Below, piece after piece: positions 41,059-50,163 of a DNA stretch of 64,000 bases. The number at the start of each line of letters is the position of its first letter. Position 1 is the stretch's first letter. The translations under genes and the position numbers were made by a program. The DNA comes from Rhynchopus sp. YZ270_cl-10. Taxonomy: Eukaryota > Euglenozoa > Diplonemea > Diplonemida > Diplonemidae. Under the pieces are notes generated by a model, which worked only from the letters and a program-made list of their open reading frames with translations, had not been told where the DNA came from and ran no database searches. The stretch lies in NCBI GenBank assembly GCA_964035575.1, contig OZ037899.1:248001-312000 (forward strand), written 5' to 3'.

Positions 41059-41807
41059 CAGGGCGTTCGCCCCGGGGCGAAAAATATTTTTTTTCGTTAA
41101 AAAAATCTTTTCCTGAAAAAATGACATTTTATTTCGCCCCAGGGCTTCGCCCCACCGGGGCGAAACCCTGTATAAATAAATAAATAAATAAAAAAAGGGG
41201 AAAAAAAAAAAAAAAAGAGAGAGAGAGAGATTTCTCCCCACCACCCTGTAGACCCCCCCGGAGGGGGGGTCGTAGAGGGGTGTCCACTGTACTCAAAATC
41301 ATCCGCAAACCCGCCTGCCGTGAGAGGAAGTTTCCCCAGCACTCCCGCTCGCTCCTCAATCCTGCAGTCTGCTGAAGGTGTACCGTACCCCCTGTTATAG
41401 AAGGTGTCACTGCTCGTGTCAACTCTACTTTCAACGGCAGAGAGTTGAAAATAATCAAAATAAGGATGAAGTCTCATATGACAGATGCCTCTCTTGTACA
41501 TCTGTTTGATTAAACAACACAAAGAGACCCTCAGTGAGGGGGGATTGATGAAATTCTCCATCGTTTTGCTGGTTTTAGTTTCAGGAAAGTTCAGCTGTAA
41601 TATCACTTGTGCTGGGGAAGGGATCACGCGCAAATCGCAAATTTTTTTTGACCATTCAGTACCAGGGATTCACCCCACGAACTAACTTCTCTCCGGCGGG
41701 AAAATTTTTTTTGACCTATTTTAAGCACTAGTAAAAAAACGAAAATTTCGGGGTTTTTGGCATTTCGCCACGATCAGGAAAAAACGATGGCGATAGCGAA
41801 CGCCCTG
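41059..41807. mobile_element. hAT-like element (749 bp) inserted in family G, 8-bp duplication
   Basis: The ends CAGGGCGTTCGC are 12-bp inverted repeats, flanked by TTGATCCC on both sides (41051-41058, 41808-41815). The uninterrupted family G copy at 40668 has a single TTGATCCC at the same point. The interior holds a family B hairpin (41464-41508) and a GC-rich, coding-like stretch (~41275-41460) that could be captured host sequence. Confidence 0.87.
41464..41508 (+). repeat. Hairpin repeat, family B, inside hAT-like element
   Basis: Stem CAGATG/CATCTG around CCTCTCTTGTA, a third stem solution with the family loop. Confidence 0.6.
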
Positions 41808-41887
41808 TTGATCCCTCAATTACCCTGGGGGTGATTGGCGACCGTATCGGAACTATTTCTCCTTTAAGCTACGCTTTGTAGGTATAT

Positions 41888-42185
41888 CAGGCACTCCGCT
41901 AGGTACTAAAGTTCTGTTGATTGTCAACAGAACTTTTTGAAAATGGGGAAAAAAAGAAAAAAAAAAAAAGTTCTGCTAAGTGGTTCAGACTCGTTCTACC
42001 TGTCAAAAAAGCTCAGGAGAAGAAGATATGGAGAGGTGAGTGCTCAAACGTCCCAAAAAAGTCAAAATCGGGCGTTGGTAAAAAAAAAAGTTGCGTACCG
42101 TGCGCCTGCGGCGCAAGCATGTACCCCACCAACGTGGACCATCAACAGAATATTTTCAAAATCGGAAATCCTAGCGGAGAGCCTG
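41888..42185. mobile_element. hAT-like MITE Y, copy 2 (298 bp)
   Basis: Same length as, and nearly identical to, copy 1 (25554-25851); the few differences include GAGTGG versus TAAGTGG and CCCG versus CTCG. Different 8-bp duplication, AGGTATAT (41880-41887, 42186-42193), at the end of the family G repeat. Confidence 0.9.
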
Positions 42186-42328
42186 AGGTATATTTAAAAA
42201 TAAAAAAAAATTGAAATCGACGCACATACTCCGCACTGTGTTTTAGTGGGGAAATGGGTCGAAATGGTGCAATTTTTTGGCGATAAACCAGTCGAGTGCA
42301 CACGAGCAAAGAAAAAGAGAAAAAGGGA

Positions 42329-42374
42329 GTTCGTTAGATGACCCTAAGCCTGCTTGGTTGGCTTAGTCCACCTA
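42329..42374 (+). repeat. Hairpin repeat, family A
   Basis: GTTCGTTAGATGACCCTAAG, loop CTGCTTGGTTG, GCTTAGTCCACCT. Confidence 0.65.
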
Positions 42375-42581
42375 GAAAGAAAAATGAAAGAACAACAAAA
42401 AAAAAAAAAAATTGAAAGATGTGGACGATGCCCCACAGATCGGATCCATCTGGGGAAGCCAAAAAAAAATTTTTTGATGAAAAGAGAGAAAGAAAAATAA
42501 TATAAGCCTCTCTGCTGCTTAGTTATCCTAACAACTATGAGGCGTCAAATAATGCATTTTTTATTGTTTTGATAAATTGTT

Positions 42582-42868
42582 CATGGTGGCCCACACGACG
42601 GTGAGTAAACGACATGACATGTGATTTTTACATGTGCTTTCCATGTAACTTTTTTTACATGTAGTGACATGTGCCACAGGTAAAATGACCTGTTGAGTAC
42701 ATGTCATTTTTATGTGGCACATGTCACTGCTTCCCGCATGTCATTTTACATGTAAAAGGCACATGTCATGTCATTTACTTCACCGTCGTGCATACGGACC
42801 CTAGGGGTACCCCGCGCGGACCTAACCCCCAGCTGGGGGGTACCCAAAAGGTCCGATGGGCCACCGTG
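42582..42868. mobile_element. Inverted-repeat element (287 bp) with nested palindromic MITE
   Basis: The outer termini CATGGTGGCCCA and CACGGTGGCCCA (reverse complement of the right end) are inverted. It sits in a family E repeat with a TT duplication. Immediately inside its left end lies a complete palindromic MITE (42594-42790). Confidence 0.72.
42594..42790. mobile_element. Palindromic MITE, CACGACGGTGAGTAAA type (197 bp)
   Basis: Ends CACGACGGTGAGTAAACGAC and (reverse complement) CACGACGGTGAAGTAAATGA. The interior is a ladder of ACATGT/ACATGAC palindromes. Same family as 29625-29730, longer by ~90 bp. Confidence 0.8.
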
Positions 42869-42930
42869 TTGGAGTAGTGCAGTTGCCATCTGTTGTGTTG
42901 CCACAGTTTGTGCAATCTCCACCTTTTTTT

Positions 42931-42982
42931 GAAAACTTGATTGTATAATAGTGCAGACACCTCGAAGATGAGCTCCACTATT
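42931..42982 (+). repeat. Hairpin repeat, family K
   Basis: GAAAACTTGATTGTATAATA, GTGCAGACACC, GAGCTCCACTATT: stem AATAGTG-C-AG/CT-C-CACTATT is extended and perfectly paired. It starts directly after a family E copy. Confidence 0.75.
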
Positions 42983-43001
42983 ATTTGTACTAGAAAGAGA
43001 C

Positions 43002-43044
43002 GTCGAAAGTGCAAAACGCCATTTCATCGGCAGACGCAAGACAC
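43002..43044 (+). repeat. Hairpin repeat, family D
   Basis: GTCGAAAGTGCAAAACGCC, ATCGGCAGACGCAAGACACT. Confidence 0.65.
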
Positions 43045-43470
43045 TTATAAATATACGAGAAAAATGTGTGAGAGTGCAGCACACACGAGTCACACAGCAG
43101 GGCAGGGGGGTTTCATGTCACGTATGTAGAGTGGCATAATGGCTTCGTTGCGCCTCCCCCCAAAAGGATAGGATGTATAAAGAATGATTAAGACAAATTC
43201 TTTAAAAAAAAGGTTAAATAATCATGTACTGTCGAAGAGAAACGAAAGCATGAGAGAGTGCACACATACTCCCCTTTCTTTTGTTTAGAATGCAAAAAAA
43301 GGGAATATTCGGCAGGATGATGATAGTGTCACTTTTCAATTTGAAAAGAAAAAGAAAAAAGAAAAAAAAGGGGAATAGTTATTGATGCAGGCACCTCCTC
43401 TTACGACTGACCCATTATACGATACCAGTCATGAATGAAAGCACAAAAAAAAAGGGCTTAAAAAGCTCGA

Positions 43471-43496
43471 AAAGATGACTATTTGCACACATCTTT
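43471..43496 (+). repeat. Hairpin repeat, family B (minimal)
   Basis: AAAGATGACTATTTG then CACACATCTTT: the outer stem is preserved although the loop is lost. Confidence 0.5.
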
Positions 43497-44008
43497 TTTT
43501 TTTAAAAACTCACACACATGGAAGGGAACTACCCACTGCTTTCAACACAACACGGGTATTTTTTTTTTTTTTTGGTTGTTGTTGGGGAGTGCGTGTAAAA
43601 GGGGGAACAAGAACGAATGTACTTTTTGATTGCACTTCCGCCTCTGAGGTAAAAAGAGGAACCCGCAGGAAAAGAAGACCTTGAAAGATGAAGATGCTGC
43701 AACCAAAGGAGGAGTGTCCAGGCAAGAGGTTGTCGAGGGGAGGGTAGGGGAGAGGGGCAGAGGGGGGAGGAGGGAAGCGAGCCAGCGCACAGAAGAAAAA
43801 GCGCCAGTACACTGTTTTATAAACAGTGTCAGCGTGACAGCGTCAGGTGTTGGCGAAGATTTTCCGGTTTTCTGAGGTTTGGCTTTGTTCCCTCAAAATT
43901 TATGCGCAAAAAAGAGAAAAAAAGAAAACAAAAGAAAAGAAAAACAAAAACAAACAAAGAAAGAAACAAAGAACACACACACACACACACAGCACGAAGA
44001 AAAGGAAA

Positions 44009-44051
44009 GGTTGGTTAAGATGACCCTAAGTATCACATACTTGGCCACCTT
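44009..44051 (+). repeat. Hairpin repeat, family A, stem variant AAGTAT/ATACTT
   Basis: GGTTGGTTAAGATGACCCTA, AGTATCACATACTTGG, CCACCTT. Both stem arms differ from consensus but still pair. Confidence 0.7.
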
Positions 44052-44171
44052 CAAAACAAAAAAATAGCTACGATTAACATTCTTTTTTTTCTCGCAATCA
44101 TTTTTTTAATGCAGCAACAGACTCTCTCTCTCTTCACTCACTCTCTCTCTCATTCTTCACTCTCCCCCCTT

Positions 44172-44996
44172 CTAAAAGCTGTACGGGTCATGACTCATCC
44201 GAGCTGGCTGCGCTGTCTGCACCGGCACACACCCCATGCCCACTCCGTATGCAGCTTTCTGTGCAATCAACGAATCATAACATCCGGTGTCACTGTACTG
44301 CGCGTAGACTTGCACCTGCACACCACCACCACCACCACCTGAGGGAAACACACTGTCCGACCCACCTACAGACGTCACCGGACTGACAGCACCTGACGAC
44401 CACCCCGAGGGCTGCGACAGCACGTCCAGGGAGGACTCCTTGATGGACCCTGGGTCAGACGAGGCTCCGACACTGGCCATCTCCTCCATGCAGACCTGCG
44501 GGCGCACCCTCAGGTTCCCCACGACGCATGCAAGACTGTCAACCGCAGCTTCGAAAGTCTCTCGCGAGATGAATGTGTTCCAATCGAGCTGGCGGAGGAC
44601 GTACCGCTCGAGGCGCCCCATATCGGACACCGTCACACCACCTAGGCTCGCGTAGTGCTTGTTACGAAACGCCAGGTCCTCTGACGTCTTTGCCGCAACA
44701 ACGAAACAGCCGAGGGCAACCCTGTACACATTGTACCACGTCAGAGGGAGTGCCTGGTGGGTGACCCTCTGGATCAAAATATGTGTTGCGACTAACGTTG
44801 CGGGGGCGGCTTTGGAAAGGGAACGCAGACGTTCCAGGTATGTGGCAAGACTGATGTTTGGGACAGCCTCCGCATCAAAATGCGTGAGAACACGTGCACG
44901 CGAACGGCTATCCTCATCGCAAACCCTCCCAAGCTCATTTGCCACAGCAGACGTAGCCTGGAGCATCTCCACCACCTGCATCGTCTGCAGACTCAT
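44172..44996 (-). CDS. PHO80/Pcl-type (cyclin P/U-like) cyclin
   Basis: A 274-aa intronless protein. The cyclin box (~50-155) has the PHO80-family signature: VPNISLATYLERLRSLSKAAPATLVATHILIQR, LTWYNVYRVALGCFVVAAKTSEDL, NKHYASLGGVTVSDMGRLERYVLRQLDW and a following TFEAAVDSL. This family binds Pho85/Cdk5-like kinases and controls nutrient responses, morphology or the cell cycle. The kinase partner is not in the window. The C-terminal ~110 residues are a Ser/Gly/Gln-rich tail with possible phosphorylation sites. It is isolated between two repeat-rich regions. Confidence 0.88.
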   Translation of the reverse strand: MSLQTMQVVEMLQATSAVANELGRVCDEDSRSRARVLTHFDAEAVPNISLATYLERLRSLSKAAPATLVATHILIQRVTHQALPLTWYNVYRVALGCFVVAAKTSEDLAFRNKHYASLGGVTVSDMGRLERYVLRQLDWNTFISRETFEAAVDSLACVVGNLRVRPQVCMEEMASVGASSDPGSIKESSLDVLSQPSGWSSGAVSPVTSVGGSDSVFPSGGGGGGVQVQVYAQYSDTGCYDSLIAQKAAYGVGMGCVPVQTAQPARMSHDPYSF

Positions 44997-45763
44997 TGAA
45001 AAAAAAGATACGGTTCTGTGTGGGTCGACCTACCTACCTAAGGCTTCTTGTCACCAATAGAAAGAAGGGGAAGGGGAAAGACAAACACCGAGGGTGGGTA
45101 TGGATGAGTCGAGCGTGGGAGGGTAGAGGTAGGGGAGGGGAGGGGAGGGGGTGTAGGGAACGAACAGAAGGAAAGAAGGAAAGAACGAGAGGTGAATATG
45201 GATTTGGTTTTTTTGGGAAAGAAAGAAGTGAAATGGAGGGTGGGGTGGGGGGAGGGGAGGGGTTGGGTGTAGTCCCTGTGGTGGTGGTGGTGGTTTGAAT
45301 GGGTATTTATGAAGTTTTTGTAATGTTTGCTTTGTGCTCTTGTTGGTGTGGCTGACGACCCCAAAATAGCAGAAAATAGCACCTTATCGCACTTTCAGCC
45401 ACACAAACTTGTTTTTTGTTTTGCAACATGTTTGGTGGTGGTGGTAGTGGTGATAGTGGTAGGCAGTGATAGCTGTTTTGTGATAATTGCCCATCATAAT
45501 ACACAATACATCCACCACTAGGGGATGACTAGTAGGATGCTTCAGTCTCTCCCAGGAGGATGCAGTGTCGACTCTCTTCATCCTGATGACCGAAGCAACC
45601 ACGCTACCGCTGTGGTCAATGAAAGATAACAGTAGTAAGGAGAGATCAGTTAATAATGTTGATGAGAAAGAAAAGGGCATCTTTTTTTGAATTTGTTTTT
45701 TTTTTGAATCGTTTTTTTTTTAAAGCCTTTTTTTTTTTTTTTGCGGGAGTTGTGTTTTTTTTT

Positions 45764-45812
45764 TGAAAACTTTGTTGTATTAGTGTAGACACCCGAGGAT
45801 GAACTCCACTAT
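45764..45812 (+). repeat. Hairpin repeat, family K
   Basis: GAAAACTTTGTTGTATTAGT, GTAGACACCCGAGG, GAACTCCACTATA, after a T-rich run. Confidence 0.75.
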
Positions 45813-46044
45813 ATTTTTTTTCCTGGTCGGTTTTCTGGAAATTCGAACTTTTTTAAATCTCTGCTCAATGGCAGAGAACACGTGGGGGGGTATGGGGTGG
45901 GGGGAACGGGTATCATAACATTTACAACGCATGAATGTTTTTGCGTTACTGCATTTTTTTTTTCCCCCTTTTTTGTTTTTTTTTTTAAAATTAGTCATCG
46001 AAAAACGCGAGAACAGAGAGTATTTAAAAAAAAAAAAAATGAAC

Positions 46045-46088
46045 AGTTTATAAGATGAACCTAAGCCTCTCTTGTGCTTAGCCACCTT
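46045..46088 (+). repeat. Hairpin repeat, family A
   Basis: AGTTTATAAGATGAACCTAA, loop CTCTCTTGT, GCTTAGCCACCTT. Confidence 0.8.
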
Positions 46089-46138
46089 TAAAATAGGGGG
46101 TATACAAAGCGAGCGCTGACATTTTCTTTTTTTTTTTT

Positions 46139-46187
46139 GAAAACTTGGTTGTATTAGGTGTAACCACCCTACAGTGTGCTACTATAC
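46139..46187 (+). repeat. Hairpin repeat, family K
   Basis: GAAAACTTGGTTGTATTAGG, TGTAACCACCC, GTGTGCTACTATAC, between a family A and a family E copy. Confidence 0.7.
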
Positions 46188-46235
46188 TAAACATTTTTAC
46201 GTCACCGCAGACGAGCGCGAAAAATTTTCTTCTTC

Positions 46236-46297
46236 TGATATATTGTTGTCGTGTAGTTGCCTCGGTTGTGTTGCCACAGTTTGTGCAATTTCCACTG
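46236..46297 (+). repeat. Hairpin repeat, family E
   Basis: TGATATATTGTTGTCGTGTA, GTTGCCTCGG, TTGTGTTGCCACAG, GCAATTTCCACTG. Confidence 0.75.
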
Positions 46298-46415
46298 TCC
46301 AATTATTATTCTTCTTTTACAATTACCCACTCTTCAGACCATTTCTTCGACTCTTTTCCCCTTTTTTTATCTTAATTTTTGTGAGAAACAAAGAGAGAAA
46401 AGCCCCCTTTAAGAA

Positions 46416-46456
46416 AAGATGAATGTGTGCATCACAGTGCCCGACGCACACATCAT
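46416..46456 (+). repeat. Hairpin repeat, family B, long-loop variant
   Basis: AAGATGAATGTGTGC and GCACACATCAT pair; the loop is a 15-nt unrelated sequence. Confidence 0.6.
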
Positions 46457-46522
46457 AGAAAAGAGCATGCCTCTGTTGCAAACACCACTGTCACTACTCT
46501 ATAACTCATCTGAGAAGCAATT

Positions 46523-46562
46523 TGATTTGAAATACAAAAGCCCTCTCGTGAACAGTGTACCT
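46523..46562 (+). repeat. Structured repeat, family C (5' part)
   Basis: TTGAAATACAAAAGCCCTC, TCGTGAACAGTGTACC. Confidence 0.65.
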
Positions 46563-46778
46563 TCGTGGCACAGGGGGGCGATAGATGAAAAATGGATTTT
46601 GTTTTTTGAAAAAAACGAGAAAGAAAAATACGGAGACAGAGAGAGAGTGACATAACCCACGCAAGATATACAACACAAAAAAAAAAATGTAATCGGGAAA
46701 TGCTATCGTTTTTTGTTTTTGTTTTTGTGACGATTTTTTTTTGTAACTTTCGGCCAAAAAAAATAAAAGAAAAGAAAC

Positions 46779-46812
46779 TTTGTAAGATGACTGTGCCTCT
46801 CGTGCACACATC
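46779..46812 (+). repeat. Hairpin repeat, family B (consensus)
   Basis: CTTTGTAAGATGACTGTGC CTCTCGT GCACACATCTG. Confidence 0.75.
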
Positions 46813-47093
46813 TGTAATCACTATTGTTATCGCGCTGGTAGGTAAAGAGAAAAGGATGATAAAATGATGAGCTTCTCGTGCTTATTTTATTATCAGAAAA
46901 AGGGGGAAGGGAAGAATTTTTTGTTTTTGTAGTGTACTATGCGAGCTTTTGGTTTTTGTTTTTGTTTTGTTTTTTTTTTGTCCCCTTTTTTTGTTGGTTT
47001 CATCTCCGTCCTTGAAGCATGGTAAAGTCGCCCCATTTAGAGAAAAAAACAACAACAGAAGAAAAAAAAAAAGGGAGTAAAACAAAAATTTGC

Positions 47094-47126
47094 GAGTTGA
47101 ATGAGCGTTTCGTGCACACACATATC
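47094..47126 (+). repeat. Hairpin repeat, family B
   Basis: GAGTTGAATGAGCGTTTC then GTGCACACACATATC; partly degraded stem. Confidence 0.5.
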
Positions 47127-47284
47127 AGTAACAAAAAAAACAAAAATGAACAACAAAAAATGTACGAGGGAGGGTGGTGTGGGGGAGGTATTTAAAAAAA
47201 CAACCGTTTGGTAGCGGCATTTTAAAGTCTTGTTATATCGACAAGCACCTACCTGGGTAGGGTCTGTGCGCAATGTGCTTTTTT

Positions 47285-47332
47285 CGAAAACTTGGTTGGA
47301 TTAATGTAGACACGCGACGATGGACTCCACTA
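47285..47332 (+). repeat. Hairpin repeat, family K
   Basis: GAAAACTTGGTTGGATTAAT, GTAGACACGCGACG, GACTCCACTAA. Confidence 0.7.
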
Positions 47333-47991
47333 AACCTTTGTAACCTGAAGTTGCAAAATAAAATAAAATAAAAAACAACAATCGCACTGAATGAACGAAG
47401 AAAAAAAAAAACCAAAAAAAATAACATTGATGTCTCGCCCAAAGAGGAAGCAGGGGAGGGGTGGGGGGCGGAGTAAAACAAAAACAAAACAAAATATCCT
47501 ATATTCTCAATGAAGCTTTTTGTTTACCCCTCCCACCTTTCCCTCCCTTCCCGCTCGAAATTTTTTTTTCTTTACATCCCTGTTTTTTTTCTCTCTTTTC
47601 TTTCCTTTCCTCCATTATTATTTTTTTTTTCCGTTGAAAAAAGTTATTATATTAGCATGAGCGCCAGCCCCTCAGAGGCGATTACCTGGAGACTTTTGAG
47701 GAGAAAATAAAAAAAACATGACTCGACCCTCCCGACGTACAAACCCCATTTTTTGTTTTGTTTTGAAAAAAAAATAACTTTGAAAGATGGAACGGGCCTG
47801 TTTTTTTTGTATGGGGTTGTGAGAAGGGATGGGGACATGATACACAATTTTTTAGGGGGGAAAGGAGGGGAACTTGGCTAACACAGACCGTGTGAATGAG
47901 TATTTTGTGTAGGTACCCCCCGATGATGTGTTCCACCATGCTACACGCGTCTATGTGATGTAAGAGAGCTCCTTGGCATTTATAAAATAAA

Positions 47992-48034
47992 AGTTTATAA
48001 GATGATCCTAAGCCTCTCGTGCTTTAGTCACCTT
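47992..48034 (+). repeat. Hairpin repeat, family A
   Basis: GTTTATAAGATGATC CTAAGC CTCTCGT GCTTTAG TCACCTT. Confidence 0.8.
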
Positions 48035-48220
48035 GCCAAAAAAGTGTTATTTGCCGTTCCTTCACCCCCCTTTCTTGTAGTTGTTTGATGCGTTGGCGCT
48101 TGCACACACACCAGCTCTTATCTGTTGGGTGGTATTGCAAAGCACGGTTGGGTGAACGACGTTGACACTTCCCGCTCACAAAGTAGGGTGCGTTAAAAAA
48201 AAAAAAAACAAAGAGAGAGA

Positions 48221-48270
48221 AATCGAAAGTGCAAACGCATCGGGGTACACTGCCGGACGCAGGGGCACTG
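48221..48270 (+). repeat. Hairpin repeat, family D
   Basis: ATCGAAAGTGCAAACGC, GGGGTACACTGCCGG, ACGCAGGGGCACTG: outer stem AGTGC/GCACT intact. Confidence 0.7.
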
Positions 48271-48313
48271 GTTCTCCGCGGGGAGGGGGGAAAAAAAAGA
48301 GAAAAAAAAAATG

Positions 48314-48344
48314 TAAAATGAATGCACCTCTCGTGTACATATCC
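48314..48344 (+). repeat. Hairpin repeat, family B
   Basis: AAAATGAATGCACCTCTCGT then GTACATATCC. Confidence 0.6.
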
Positions 48345-49470
48345 AAATGACATGGTAGTGAAACCCCGCTTTTCTCTTGCGCTCTTTTATTTTTCCAAAG
48401 GTATTGTGCGTTTTTTTTTCGGGTTATTTTTTTTTTTTTTGGCGTTTTTTTTTTTTTTTTTTTTGAAAATTTTCCAAGACGGTTGGGGGGGATGGGAACG
48501 GGAACCGACAAAAGAGGTTTACAACTGAGTGGGTGTTTGTGGAGGTACTGACTTTTTTTTTCTTCTCTCCAAGACAGGGGATCTTACAAAGGGGTGGGTG
48601 GAGGTTGTGGGACAGGAAAAACAAATAAAAAAAGACAAACACGAAGGCCTAACAAAACAACTCCCACGACACGAAAGAAAAAAAAAAATCAAACAACAAC
48701 AACACAACTTAAGATGAATACGCAGTCACCTTTCTTACGAAAAAAAAAAAAAGAAGAAAATTTTTACAAAGAAACCTTCGCAACGTATGCTAAATCACCT
48801 TTTCTTTTGAAATAGAAAAGAACGTCACACACACAATCCCAAAAATTAAAATGGGGGGGTGCTGTGTGTTTTAAAAAAAAGTGAATTTGAATAGTGCAAA
48901 CATCTCTGGGACGCAGGTACTGACAAAAAAAAACAAAAAAAAGAAAGCAATGGCTATACAGTAGGAATCCAACCAAAAAGAACCTATCGTTTGCGAAGTG
49001 ATGCGTACGCTTGACACACGAGCTAAAAAAAAACAATACAGCTCGTGTGTTTGAGGGTATGGGGTGGGGTGGACAATGGGGGTAACGAAGAAAAACCTTT
49101 ACATACAAATTCGAGGTGTGTTGGGTGGGATACGGAATGGAGGGATGGATAGGGGAGGCAATACTTGAATCACCCGAAGTGCCCCGAACCAGATTTCGGT
49201 CTCTCCAAGTATGAGGGGAGATGGGATTTTAGCTTTTTTTTTTTTTTTTGCAAAAAAAAATAAGGCATGTTATCTTGAAGCTTCCACCTTTTTCTTTTTT
49301 TTTTTGCATCCCCTGAAAACCATTCAGCTCAGGAGAGAAGCAAACAGTGTGGGGGGATATAACCCCCTTTATTGTGTACGTTTGCAAAGGGGATGGGGTT
49401 TTTTTTTTGTCTTTGGATGAGCAGAGCGGGGAGGTGCACGGAGAGGGGGGGAAAAAAGACAAAAAGAAAG

Positions 49471-49560
49471 ACCTGAAATACAAAGCCTTCTCGTGAACAG
49501 TGTACCATTGGTATAATGACCGGATTGTACCGGGGTTGGACACCCAACCATACAGTCCTA
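49471..49560 (+). repeat. Structured repeat, family C
   Basis: CTGAAATACAAAGCCTTCTC, GTGTACCATTGG, TTGTACCGGGG, TTGGACACCCAACC, ACAGTCC. Confidence 0.7.
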
Positions 49561-49567
49561 AAGAAAA

Positions 49568-49609
49568 TTTTATGAGAGTGAACGTAAGCCTCTCGCGCGA
49601 AGTCACCTT
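49568..49609 (+). repeat. Hairpin repeat, family A
   Basis: GAGAGTGAACGTAAGCCTCTC, GCGCGAAGTCACCTT is a diverged copy that directly follows family C. Confidence 0.55.
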
Positions 49610-50163
49610 GAAGAACGTAATGAAAAAGGAACTTTCCTGTGTAGTCCACACATTTTTTTCCCCTCCTGTTTTCTCCTCCCCCATCCACCTGCCTTCTTCT
49701 CACCAAAAAAAAACAAAAAGAACAAAAAATCTACTTAGTAACAAATGGGGTGTGTTGTGTGTGACTGCCTAATAGGCCCTAATAGTACCTGGTCTGAGAA
49801 GCCTCACGGTACTCTACACGCTGCGGAGATGCGGGGCGGCCAGCTGTGTGTGGAGAGGGAAGGTAATTGGGGACAGGGGTGGGGATAAAAAGGGGGAGGA
49901 AATGGGTTTGCGGAAAGTAATTGAGGTTTAGGCAACATGAAAACTAGGATCATCTCTGGATGTGGCACTCTCCTGCAATAAGCTGGCCTGACTCCAAAAA
50001 AAAACCCCCCCTGTATATGTTGATGCAGGCACCCACGTAAGATGGCAGCCATCCGGATGAAGCCAAGAAAAAAAATAAAGACGTTAATTTGTTTTCAGTA
50101 CCGAAAGATGAAATTGGCCAGTAGTGTAAATCTAAACGAGAAACCTTTGGGCGCCTCTCACAC

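Larger units (their letters stand above)
42571..42922 (+). repeat. Hairpin repeat, family E, interrupted
   Basis: Left part GATAAATTGTT (42571-42581), right part from TTGGAGTAGTGCAGTTGCC (42869-42922). The 42582-42868 element splits it, with TT on both sides. Confidence 0.7.
44997..50163. other. Repeat-rich intergenic region (5.2 kb)
   Basis: Continues the style of the 15-44 kb island: homopolymers and hairpin repeats (A at 46045, 47992, 49568; B at 46416, 46779, 47094, 48314; C at 46523, 49471; D at 48221, 48889; E at 46236; K at 45764, 46139, 47285). Family L second copy is 49952-49998. The stretch 45000-45760 is G- and GGT-rich without recognisable features. No gene is supported. Confidence 0.6.

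Noticed and set aside
45591-45610. CTGATGACCGAAG: second hammerhead-like core
   Set aside because: Too short between the boxes for a stem II, and the GAAA box reads GAAG.
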